Positions 42,455 to 50,719 of a stretch of 64,000 nucleotides of DNA are shown one piece after another. The notes beneath the pieces are model-generated. The model ran no database searches. It was given only the letters and a program-made list of their open reading frames with translations, and had not been told where the DNA came from. Position 1 is the stretch's first letter. Each line of letters opens with the position of its first letter. Source of the DNA: Verrucomicrobiota bacterium (GTDB taxonomy: Bacteria > Verrucomicrobiota > Verrucomicrobiia > Opitutales > Opitutaceae); NCBI GenBank assembly GCA_023428905.1, contig JAEYWP010000007.1, forward strand, positions 186,001 to 250,000, read 5' to 3'. The position numbers and the translations under genes are program-made.

Positions 42455-42958
42455 TTACAGGAAAAGCAGCTGCAGGTGGGCGGTTGCGGAGGTGCGCGCA
42501 GCGGCAAGGTCGCGGATGAACTGCAGCGTCTCCTCGTATTCGCGCGTGCGCCGCGGGCTGGATCGCTGTGTTTCGGGGAGCAGCGCGGGGCGGAGGTGCG
42601 TGACGAGGAGAGTCGACTCCCGGAAGCGTGCGAGGTGTTTCAGCCCGGTCATGATCTCCTCGCGCGCAAACAGCGGCGTGGCCGAAGTCAGGGTGCGGGC
42701 GGCATTCCAGTGGTAAAAGCCATGCCCTGGCATTTCCGCGAAACGTTGAGCCAGGAGGGAGACGGCAGCTTCGGCGAAGGCGGCGTCGTAGTGGGCGGCT
42801 CGCGAGGGATCGGCCGCCACCTGCGCCTCGAGATCGGCAAGGCTGAAGGCAATGGCGGCCTTGATCTGCTCCGCCAGGTAAAGGTCGCTGCCGGTGACGC
42901 GCGCAAACAGCGCGTTGATGTAGTGCAGCTTCGCCAGATCCTCGCGACCTGTGGACAT
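42455..42958 (-). CDS. Hypothetical protein downstream of nrdR
   Basis: I do not recognise this 167-residue, alpha-helical protein. It has no signal peptide, membrane segment or cysteine motif. Helices such as LHYINALFARVTGSDLYLAE, AAIAFSLADLEAQVAADPS and YEETLQFIRDLAAAR are apparent, and a central GHGFYHWNAARTLTSATPLF segment looks like a possible ligand loop. It shares a TGATG junction (1-nt overlap) with nrdR and is therefore translationally coupled to it. Confidence 0.7.
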   Translation of the reverse strand: MSTGREDLAKLHYINALFARVTGSDLYLAEQIKAAIAFSLADLEAQVAADPSRAAHYDAAFAEAAVSLLAQRFAEMPGHGFYHWNAARTLTSATPLFAREEIMTGLKHLARFRESTLLVTHLRPALLPETQRSSPRRTREYEETLQFIRDLAAARTSATAHLQLLFL

Positions 42959-43425
42959 CAGGGCTGCGCGTCCTTCGGCTTCTCCAGGTTGCTGATCTCG
43001 TGCATGAACTCGGACACGTCACGAAATTCCTTATACACGCTGGCGAAACGCACGTACGCGACCTGGTCGATCCGCCGCAGCCGCTGCATCACGGCGTCGC
43101 CGATGGCCGGGGAGGGGATCTCGCCGTCGTAGGTCGCTTCCACCACGTCGATCACGTCCTCGACCAGCATGCCCAGTTGCTCGAGGTCAACCGGGCGCTT
43201 GTGGCAGGCGGCCCGCACCGCGCGCACCAATTTCTCCCGGTCGAACGGTTCGCGCCGCCCGTCACGCTTGATCACCACCAGGCCCTCCCGCACCAGAAAC
43301 TCGGTGGTGGTAAAACGGTGCCCGCACTCCAGGCACTCGCGTCGCCGGCGAATCGTGTTCCCCTCCTTGCTGATCCGGGAATCGATCACCTTGTCCTCGA
43401 TCGAGGTGCACTTTGGACAACGCAT
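42958..43425 (-). CDS. nrdR: Transcriptional regulator NrdR
   Basis: NrdR represses ribonucleotide reductase genes when bound to ATP/dATP. The N-terminal zinc ribbon has CPKC (residue 3) and CLECGHRF (residue 31), followed by the ATP-cone domain beginning VIKRDGRREPFDREKLVRAV. The 155-residue length is standard. The leader just before its ATG is an in-phase 7-bp repeat (43426-43460) with flanks that can pair as GGGAAAT/ATTTCCC. Confidence 0.96.
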   Translation of the reverse strand: MRCPKCTSIEDKVIDSRISKEGNTIRRRRECLECGHRFTTTEFLVREGLVVIKRDGRREPFDREKLVRAVRAACHKRPVDLEQLGMLVEDVIDVVEATYDGEIPSPAIGDAVMQRLRRIDQVAYVRFASVYKEFRDVSEFMHEISNLEKPKDAQP

Positions 43426-43464
43426 GGGAAATTTGAGATTTGAGTGGGTGATTTATGATTTCCC
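43426..43464 (-). repeat. Period-7 repeat in the nrdR leader
   Basis: Five in-phase 7-bp units cover 43426-43460 on the plus strand: GGGAAAT, TTGAGAT, TTGAGTG, GGTGATT, TATGATT. The first abuts the nrdR start. The ends GGGAAAT and ATTTCCC (43458-43464) are complementary, so the leader RNA could fold on itself. Fourteen bases here (43447-43460) are the exact reverse complement of 6868-6881 before rplP. Confidence 0.75.
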
Positions 43465-43535
43465 GGACGAAGCGGCTGTCGGGTGCGGCCGGCGGCGCCC
43501 GCCGCACCGGTATCACACGTAACCCATGAACCGCT

Positions 43536-44102
<567 letters not shown>

Positions 44103-44176
44103 GGTGGCATTAACCGCCGGATTGACAGGGTGGTCAAGCGCGGGGCTAGTGGGACGTTTACAGTCGCAACCGCTGC

Positions 44177-45307
44177 ATGCCCGCACACTTCCAGCTTCTC
44201 AAAACCGACACTGCGACGGCCGCCCGGCGCGGTCGCCTGACCACCCGCCACGGGGTGATCGAGACACCGATTTTTATGCCGGTGGGCACTCAGGGAACCG
44301 TCAAGGCGGTCACGCCGGTCCACCTTCGCGAGATCGGCGCCCAGATTATCCTGGGCAACACCTACCACCTGAACCTGCGCCCCGGAAGCGAGCTGGTGCG
44401 GGAACTGGGGGGGCTGCACCGCTTCATGGGCTGGGACGGGCCGATCCTCACCGATAGCGGCGGATTCCAGGTCTTCAGCCTGGCGAAGCTGCGGGACGTG
44501 CGGGAGGACGGCGTTGCGTTCCAGTCCCACGTCGACGGCGCCAAGCTTTTCCTCGGACCGCGCGAAGTCATGGCGATCCAGCAAAACCTCGGCAGCGACA
44601 TCGCGATGGTGCTGGACGAGTGTCCTCCGTGGCCCTGTGAACGCGACGCCTGTGCACGGGCGGTGGCGCGGAGTCTGCGCTGGGCCAGGCAGTGCCGCGA
44701 CCTTGCGACGGACAGTGGCTTCCTCGCCGCCGGCCACCACGTCTTTGCCATCGTGCAAGGCTCCACCTTCGACGACCTGCGCCGTGAGGCGGCGGAGTCG
44801 CTCGCGGCGCTCGACCTGCCTGGATACGCGGTCGGCGGCGTCAGTGTGGGAGAGCCCGAGCCGGAGATGCTCAAGCAGGTGGGGGCGACCACCCCGTTCA
44901 TGCCGGCGAACAAACCCCGCTACACCATGGGCCTGGGCACCCCGCCCCAGCTGCTCAAGATGATCGCGCTGGGGGTCGACATGTTTGACTGCGTCCTGCC
45001 CACGCGTGTCGCCCGCAATGGCCTGGTCTTCACCCCGGACGGCCCGATCAACCTGCGCAACGAACGTTTCCGCACCGATCCGAAACCAATCGTGGAGGGC
45101 CTGGACAACTACACGGCCAATTTTTCCCGCGCCTACCTGCGCCACCTCACCGTGGCGGGGGAGATGTTGAGCGGCACCCTGCTCACGATTCACAATCTCC
45201 ACTTCTTTCTCGACTTGATGGACCAGGCGCGGAGGCACCTCGAGGCGGGGGATTATGGCGCGTGGCACCGTGGCTGGATCGAGCGCTACGAGGCCGGCGA
45301 AGCCTGA
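44177..45307 (+). CDS. tgt: tRNA-guanine transglycosylase lacking the zinc cysteines
   Basis: Tgt exchanges guanine-34 for preQ1 in tRNAs with GUN anticodons. The catalytic parts are intact: TDSGGFQVFSL with the base aspartate D93, the nucleophile D271 in MFDCVLPTRVARNG, GGVSVGEP and the GNTYHLNLRPG loop. The structural zinc site is not: where most bacterial enzymes have CxCxxC followed by a histidine, this has L309, N311 and A314 in EGLDNYTANFSRAYLRH, while the later histidine (TIHNLHFF) remains. Length 376 is normal. It is divergent from the amidotransferase gene with 74 nt between them. Confidence 0.93.
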   Translation: MPAHFQLLKTDTATAARRGRLTTRHGVIETPIFMPVGTQGTVKAVTPVHLREIGAQIILGNTYHLNLRPGSELVRELGGLHRFMGWDGPILTDSGGFQVFSLAKLRDVREDGVAFQSHVDGAKLFLGPREVMAIQQNLGSDIAMVLDECPPWPCERDACARAVARSLRWARQCRDLATDSGFLAAGHHVFAIVQGSTFDDLRREAAESLAALDLPGYAVGGVSVGEPEPEMLKQVGATTPFMPANKPRYTMGLGTPPQLLKMIALGVDMFDCVLPTRVARNGLVFTPDGPINLRNERFRTDPKPIVEGLDNYTANFSRAYLRHLTVAGEMLSGTLLTIHNLHFFLDLMDQARRHLEAGDYGAWHRGWIERYEAGEA

Positions 45308-45387
45308 CCGCGTTGTCTCCGCAGCGCGGACAAGGTGGCCGCGGAAGGGGTGGATTTTTGTCAAGAGTCAAGACATGACCCCTTAAA

Positions 45388-45424
45388 CGAAAAAGCCCGC
45401 CGGGCGCCGGGGCACCCTGCGGGC
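45388..45424 (-). terminator. Intrinsic terminator of the outer membrane protein gene
   Basis: On the minus strand GCCCGCAGGG pairs with CCCGGCGGGC (one mismatch) and is followed by TTTTTCG. It begins 18 nt after the stop of the barrel gene. It also lies downstream of tgt, but the T-tract fits only the minus strand. Confidence 0.8.
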
Positions 45425-45441
45425 GTGCTGCTTGCTTTAAC

Positions 45442-46047
45442 TTAGAACTTCAGCGTCACACCGGCGACGTAGCCGACGTCGCCGCCTTCGATGAAGGACA
45501 CGCCGGCGGAGACGGCGAGGGTGTCGGTCAGGAAATAGCGACCGGACACGCTGAGGTCGAAGCTGCCCTCGTCGGCATCATCGAAATCCGCGTCATAACC
45601 GACGCGAGCGGTGAGGACGACATTGGAGGCGACCTGGTACTCGACGCCACCGAAGGCGCCCCAGATGGAGTCGTCCTCCCAGTCGGCCCAGACGTAGCCG
45701 AGGGAGAGACCGCCGAAGGGCTTCAGGGCCCCGGAATCAATGTAGTAGATGCCGTCCACGCTCAGGGTGTGGGCGTCGACATCGCTGTGGGCCTCAAGCC
45801 ACTCGTGGGTCCAATTGAACGCCACGTCGATGTTCGCGGTGGCCGGCAGGTTGACCGTCACGCCCGTAGCATAGGCGTCGATACTGCTGTGGTTGAGGTC
45901 GACGAAGGCGATGCCGGCGTCGAGGTAGCGCTGGCCGAGGAGTGAGCGCGAACCGGCCGCCGGGGAGGCGGGTTCGGTCTGCGCAAACGCGACGGTGCTG
46001 ATGGTGAGGGCGGCGAGCGCCCCCAGGAGGTTCTTAGTCGTAATCAT
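45442..46047 (-). CDS. Small outer membrane beta-barrel protein
   Basis: The 201-residue protein has a signal peptide (MITTKNLLGALAALTISTVAFA) and about eight amphipathic strands with aromatic girdles, such as NIDVAFNWTHEWLEA, GGLSLGYVWADWED, ARVGYDADFDDADEG and AVSAGVSFIEG. The C-terminus ends in F (VAGVTLKF), the usual outer membrane insertion signal. It belongs to the OmpA-like/OMP_b-brl barrel type; its ligand is unknown. The leader carries two perfect 7-bp repeats and a hairpin, and a terminator follows. Confidence 0.85.
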   Translation of the reverse strand: MITTKNLLGALAALTISTVAFAQTEPASPAAGSRSLLGQRYLDAGIAFVDLNHSSIDAYATGVTVNLPATANIDVAFNWTHEWLEAHSDVDAHTLSVDGIYYIDSGALKPFGGLSLGYVWADWEDDSIWGAFGGVEYQVASNVVLTARVGYDADFDDADEGSFDLSVSGRYFLTDTLAVSAGVSFIEGGDVGYVAGVTLKF

Positions 46048-46051
46048 TTTC

Positions 46052-46089
46052 TGTAGTTTGTAGTTCCCCCGTGAATAACGGGGGAGAAC
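46052..46089 (-). repeat. 7-bp tandem repeat and hairpin in the barrel gene leader
   Basis: Two perfect copies of TGTAGTT (46052-46058 and 46059-46065, plus strand) lie 5 nt from the start codon. They are followed by a stem CCCCCGT/ACGGGGG with a 5-nt loop (46066-46084), extendable by GTTC/GAAC with a one-base bulge. In mRNA the hairpin lies directly upstream of the repeats and the start codon. Confidence 0.65.
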
Positions 46090-46250
46090 CGGGGTATGCG
46101 GCGGACAGCGGCCGGCAACCGAAAAAGTTGCATTACGCAACGGAACAAACCCGGCTGATCCGTGTGGGGTCCCCCCGACGCGCCGCCCGGGGAGACCCGC
46201 GCAACCTTTTGCTGGCCAAAGCGGCCACGAATTCACAGGTTCACCGGCCT

Positions 46251-47177
46251 ATGCGCATTCTGGTCACCGGCGGAGCCGGCTTCCTTGGCTCGCATTTGTG
46301 CGAGCGCCTCGTCAACGAGGGCAACGATGTGATCTGTCTGGACAACTTCTTCACCGGCCGGCGGGTGAATATCCAGCCCCTGCTTTCCAATCCGCGCTTC
46401 GAACTGGTGCGGCACGACGTGATTGATCCCTTCAAGTTCGAGGTCGACCAGATCTACAACCTCGCCTGCCCGGCCTCGCCCCCGCACTACCAGTACAACC
46501 CGATCAAGACGACCAAGACATCGGTGATGGGGGCGATCAACTCCCTCGGGCTCGCCAAGCGGGTGAAGGCGCGCGTCTTCCAGGCCAGCACATCGGAAGT
46601 CTATGGCGACCCCCATGTGCACCCCCAGAGCGAGGAGTATTGGGGCAACGTCAACCCGATCGGCAAACGCTCCTGCTACGACGAGGGCAAGCGCTGCGCC
46701 GAGACCCTCTTCTTCGACTATCACCGCGAGAACAAGGTCGATATCCGCGTGATCCGAATCTTCAATACGTACGGTCCGCGCATGCTGGCCAACGACGGCC
46801 GCGTGGTATCGAACTTCATCGTACAGGCGTTGAAGGGCGAGGACCTCACGGTGTACGGGGATGGCTCCCAGACCCGCTCCTTCTGTTATGTGGACGACCT
46901 GATCGAGGGCTTTGTCCGCTTTATGAACCAGAACGAGGTGGTCGGCCCGATGAACGTGGGTAACCCCGGTGAGTTCACCATGCTTCAGCTGGCGGAGGAG
47001 GTTCTGAAGATCGTCGGCGGCCGTTCCAAGATCGTGCACAAGCCGCTCCCGTCGGATGACCCCAAACAGCGCCGACCAGACATCAGCCTCGCGCGCCGGG
47101 TTCTGAAGTGGGAGCCGGCCATCCCGCTCGAAGAAGGCCTGAAGCGCACCGTTGCCTATTTCCGGACCCAAGTCTGA
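46251..47177 (+). CDS. UDP-glucuronate decarboxylase (UDP-xylose synthase) family
   Basis: This 308-residue short-chain dehydrogenase/reductase converts UDP-glucuronate to UDP-xylose for polysaccharide synthesis. The NAD-binding GGAGFLGSHLCERLV, the DNFFTGRR segment, ACPASPPHYQYNPIKT, the STSEVYGDP and catalytic YDEGKRCAE blocks, and RIFNTYGPRM are all characteristic of the UXS family. The C-terminal RRPDIS and LKWEP agree too. The start is ATG 46251. It stands between a divergent barrel gene and secA, with no other sugar genes nearby. Confidence 0.92.
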   Translation: MRILVTGGAGFLGSHLCERLVNEGNDVICLDNFFTGRRVNIQPLLSNPRFELVRHDVIDPFKFEVDQIYNLACPASPPHYQYNPIKTTKTSVMGAINSLGLAKRVKARVFQASTSEVYGDPHVHPQSEEYWGNVNPIGKRSCYDEGKRCAETLFFDYHRENKVDIRVIRIFNTYGPRMLANDGRVVSNFIVQALKGEDLTVYGDGSQTRSFCYVDDLIEGFVRFMNQNEVVGPMNVGNPGEFTMLQLAEEVLKIVGGRSKIVHKPLPSDDPKQRRPDISLARRVLKWEPAIPLEEGLKRTVAYFRTQV

Positions 47178-47532
47178 GGAGACCTGCCTCGCCCCGACAT
47201 TTCAACATGTAGGCGGGGTGCCCCCACCCCGCACCTGCGGCGTCGCCAAACTGCGGGGTGAGGGCGCCGCGACCAGGACGGGCGCCTCGGCCACAGTGGA
47301 CGCCCCGCCTGCCGGGCGCGCATCGCCCACATCGGCACCTCGCCAATCCCGTGCGCGTTGGGGCGTCCCGCCTGGAACTGCAATGCCTGCGCAGCTCGCG
47401 GGTTCCGGTCCCCGGCCGATGCTGCACTCCCGGCCCCACACCGCCTCGCGGGAGCATGCTCCGCCTCCTGCGCTCGCACCCCTATTTGCCGTTTGCCATG
47501 CGGTGGCGGCTGGCTAAAGCTTTTCCCCTTTC
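47178..47532 (+). other. Non-coding gap before secA with GCGGGGTG repeat
   Basis: This 355-nt gap has no ORF with recognisable features; the short open frames differ on each strand and look random. At 47213-47232 is a perfect 8-bp hairpin GCGGGGTG/CACCCCGC with a 4-nt loop, and a third GCGGGGTG follows at 47253-47260. This is the layout of the 11585-11628 element. The remainder is GC-rich sequence that could hold the secA promoter, which I cannot identify. Confidence 0.6.
47213..47260 (+). repeat. GCGGGGTG-type intergenic repeat, second full copy
   Basis: Words at 47213 (GCGGGGTG), 47225 (CACCCCGC) and 47253 (GCGGGGTG) mirror 11587, 11600 and 11621. Step lengths are 12 and 28 nt here and 13 and 21 nt in the first copy, so the stem words are conserved while the spacers are not. 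The middle word can pair with either neighbour. Confidence 0.65.
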
Positions 47533-50500
47533 ATGATCTCTTTCCTGCTGAAACGTTTTTCCGGGCGGCATTATCGGAAGTTCCTCGAAAAGTGTCAGCC
47601 GATCGTCGCGCGCATCAACGAGCTGGAACAGTCCTACCAGGCGCTGACGGACGACCAGCTGAAGGCGAAGACCGAGGAGTTCCGCGGCCGCTTGAAGGCG
47701 GGGGAGACGCTCGACCAGATCCTCCCCGAGGCGTTTGCCACGGTGAAGAACGCGGCCCGGCGCCTGTGCGGCCAATCCATCACGGTTTGCGACCACCAGC
47801 TGGAATGGAACATGGTGCACTTCGACGTGCAGCTGATCGGCGGCATGGCCTTGCACGACGGCAAGATCGCGGAAATGGCGACGGGCGAAGGCAAGACCCT
47901 GGTGGCCACGCTGCCGCTCTACCTGAACGCCCTGACCGGACGGAACACCCAGCTCGTCACGGTCAACGACTACCTGGCCCGCCGTGACTCGGAGTGGATG
48001 GGCCATCTCTACAGCTTCCTCGGGCTCACCGTGGGCTGCATCCAGCAGCAGATGTCGTCGGAAGAGCGCCGCGAGATGTACGCGCGCGATATCACCTACG
48101 GCACCGCGTCGGAATACGGTTTCGACTACCTGCGCGACAACGGCATGGCCACCCGCAAGGAGGACCAAGTCCAGCGCGACTACTGGTACTGCATCGTTGA
48201 CGAAATTGACTCCATCCTGGTCGACGAGGCCCGCACGCCACTGATTATTTCCGGGCCCGCTCCGATCGAGCGCGAGCAGCCTTTCACCCGACTCAAGCCG
48301 GGCGTGGATCGCCTGGTCTCAGAGCAAACGCGTCTCTGCAATAAATTCGTAACCGAGGCGAAGGAACTACTCGAAAAGGCCAACATCACCCCCGAGGAAA
48401 AACAGCATGCCGCGCGCCGCATGCTGCAGGTGAAGCTCGGCAATCCGAAGAACAAGCAACTCCTCCGCCTGATGGAGACACCGGACTGGCGCAAGCTCCT
48501 CGACAAGACGGAGACGGAGATGCACAGCGACTTTAACAAGGAGGAGATGTACCGCCTGAAGGAGGAACTCTTCTACGTCATCGACGAGCGCCAGCATCAG
48601 GCCGACCTGACCGAGCCGGGCCGCACCCACCTGCGCCCGGACAATCCCGATGCCTTCGTCCTGCCGGATCTCGCCACGGAGTTCAGTGAGCTGGAGAAGG
48701 ACAGCTCCATGCCGCCGGAACAGCGCGAGGAGGTGAAACTCGCCTCCCAGCAGCGTTATGCCGAGGTGTCCGAAGAGATCCACGCCATCAGCCAGCTCCT
48801 GCGCGCCTACTCCCTGTACGAACGCGACATCCAATACGTCGTGCAGGAGGGCAAGGTGATGATTGTCGATGAGAACACCGGTCGCGTCATGCCGGGCCGC
48901 CGCTGGTCCGATGGGCTGCACCAGGCGGTGGAAGCGAAGGAGAACGTAAACATCGAGCGGGAGACCCGGACCTACGCGACGATCACGATCCAGAACTACT
49001 TCCGCATGTACGAAAAGCTGGCCGGCATGACTGGCACAGCTGAGACCGAGGCCACCGAGTTCAACGACATCTACCGCCTCGCGGTGCAGGTCATCCCGAC
49101 CAACAAACCCTGCATCCGCATCGACAAGAACGACTCGATCTTCAAAACCCGCCGGGACAAGTACAACGCGGTCGTGAAGGAGATTGAGCAGGCCAACGCC
49201 CGCGGCCAGCCGGTGCTGGTCGGCACGGTCAGCGTCGAATCCTCCGAAGTCCTCTCCCGCATGCTCAAGCGCGCCGGCATCGTGCACACGGTGCTGAACG
49301 CGAAATACCATGAGCAGGAGGCCGACATTGTGGCCCGGGCAGGCCAGCGGGGCGCCGTTACCATCGCGACCAACATGGCGGGACGCGGCACCGACATCAA
49401 ACTCGGCGAAGGCGTGCGCTTCCAGGTGGAGGTCCAGCCGCAGCCTGATGCCGAGAAAAAGAAGGAACACCCCCACGTCTTTGTTCTGACCGAGCCGCGC
49501 ACGGGCGAGGTGCGCCGCTATGATTCCGGAAGTCTCGAAGCGCAGGCCTGGCGCCTCACGCCCGAAAGCAAGGAGACGGGCGGTCTCTACGTCATCGGCA
49601 CCGAACGCCACGAGTCCCGCCGTATCGACCGCCAGCTCCGCGGCCGTTGCTCGCGCCAGGGCGACCCGGGCATGACCAAGTTTTTCCTCTCGCTCGAAGA
49701 CGACCTCATGCGCCTCTTCCTCCAGGGCAACCTGGCCTCCCGCATGATGGAGGGTTCGATGAAGGAGGGCGAGGAGCTCGAGCATCCGTGGCTGAATCGC
49801 TCGATCGAAAGCGCTCAGAAGAAGGTCGAGCAGCAGAACTATTCCATCCGCAAACGCCTTCTGCAGTACGACGACGTGCTGAACAAGCAGCGCGAAGTGG
49901 TGTATGGCATCCGCAACGCCGCGATCCACGCGGACCGCCCGAAGGACATCATCTTCGAGCAGGTCGAGGAAGAACTCGCGAACCGGGTTTCCACTGCAGG
50001 GTTCGGCGAAAAGGCCGGACCGTCACAGTCGTCGCTCGAAAGCTTGTTGGGCTGGGTGAATACCCATTTCCCGATCGCCCTGAAGCTCGAGGAGCTCACC
50101 GGCCGCGAGGTGGAGCCGATCGTCACGATGCTGCTCAACCGCATCAAGGAAGCGTATGGGGTGAAGGAATCGGTCGAGATTCCGGAGGCCCTCGGCGCCC
50201 TCGAGCGTTACGTGGTGATCAATGCCATCGACCACCACTGGCAGGAACACCTGACGGAAATGGAGGAGCTCCGCCGTTCCATCGGCCTGCGCAGCTACGG
50301 CCAGAAGGATCCGCTGGTTGAATACAAAGGCGAGGCCTTCAAGTATTTCGAGGAGCTGATGAACAATGTGCGGCTGCAGATCTGCACCGGCCTGTTCCGC
50401 AGCGCGACGAACCTGCAGTCCTTCGAGAACATGCTCAGCCTGCTCAGCCGCACGGTCCGCACCCAGGGCCCGGCCAATCCGCCGGTCGCACCGGCGGTGG

Positions 50501-50700
50501 GCTCACGTCCACCTCAGGCCCAGGTTCAGACGAGTGCCTCCGGCCCGGCCGGCGCCGCTTTGGCCGACGCACCCAGCGGTGCCGAGGAGGACGTCCAGCT
50601 GCCCAACGTCACCATCCGCCGGCAGCTGCCCAAGGTGGGTCGCAACGATCCCTGCCCCTGCGGCAGCGGCAAGAAGTTCAAGAACTGCCACGGCGCCTGA
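47533..50700 (+). CDS. secA: Protein translocase ATPase SecA
   Basis: SecA drives preproteins through SecYEG. The DEAD-type motor has GEGKTLVATLPLYLNAL, TGRNTQLVTVNDYLARRD, DEIDSILVDEARTPLIISGP, and motif V/VI in NMAGRGTDIKL and RGRCSRQGDPG. The C-terminus ends in the zinc-binding VGRNDPCPCGSGKKFKNCHG. At 1055 residues it is longer than the 850-900 of E. coli. The extra length comes from an insert of about 110 residues after ISGPAPIEREQPF and one of about 60 after GEGVRFQVE before GGLYVIGTERHESRRID, a pattern I associate with Bacteroidota/Verrucomicrobiota-type SecA. Confidence 0.96.
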   Translation: MISFLLKRFSGRHYRKFLEKCQPIVARINELEQSYQALTDDQLKAKTEEFRGRLKAGETLDQILPEAFATVKNAARRLCGQSITVCDHQLEWNMVHFDVQLIGGMALHDGKIAEMATGEGKTLVATLPLYLNALTGRNTQLVTVNDYLARRDSEWMGHLYSFLGLTVGCIQQQMSSEERREMYARDITYGTASEYGFDYLRDNGMATRKEDQVQRDYWYCIVDEIDSILVDEARTPLIISGPAPIEREQPFTRLKPGVDRLVSEQTRLCNKFVTEAKELLEKANITPEEKQHAARRMLQVKLGNPKNKQLLRLMETPDWRKLLDKTETEMHSDFNKEEMYRLKEELFYVIDERQHQADLTEPGRTHLRPDNPDAFVLPDLATEFSELEKDSSMPPEQREEVKLASQQRYAEVSEEIHAISQLLRAYSLYERDIQYVVQEGKVMIVDENTGRVMPGRRWSDGLHQAVEAKENVNIERETRTYATITIQNYFRMYEKLAGMTGTAETEATEFNDIYRLAVQVIPTNKPCIRIDKNDSIFKTRRDKYNAVVKEIEQANARGQPVLVGTVSVESSEVLSRMLKRAGIVHTVLNAKYHEQEADIVARAGQRGAVTIATNMAGRGTDIKLGEGVRFQVEVQPQPDAEKKKEHPHVFVLTEPRTGEVRRYDSGSLEAQAWRLTPESKETGGLYVIGTERHESRRIDRQLRGRCSRQGDPGMTKFFLSLEDDLMRLFLQGNLASRMMEGSMKEGEELEHPWLNRSIESAQKKVEQQNYSIRKRLLQYDDVLNKQREVVYGIRNAAIHADRPKDIIFEQVEEELANRVSTAGFGEKAGPSQSSLESLLGWVNTHFPIALKLEELTGREVEPIVTMLLNRIKEAYGVKESVEIPEALGALERYVVINAIDHHWQEHLTEMEELRRSIGLRSYGQKDPLVEYKGEAFKYFEELMNNVRLQICTGLFRSATNLQSFENMLSLLSRTVRTQGPANPPVAPAVGSRPPQAQVQTSASGPAGAALADAPSGAEEDVQLPNVTIRRQLPKVGRNDPCPCGSGKKFKNCHGA

Positions 50701-50719
50701 GGCGCGCCCACGGCCCGGC

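Noticed and set aside
44103..44186. N-terminal extension of the amidotransferase gene
   Set aside because: The frame is open to a GTG at 44186, but the added residues are not family-like and would overlap the tgt start on the other strand.
46090..46250. tRNA or small RNA gene in the gap before the UDP-glucuronate decarboxylase gene
   Set aside because: No cloverleaf, T-loop motif or terminator was found; the hairpin near 46066 belongs to the divergent barrel gene leader.
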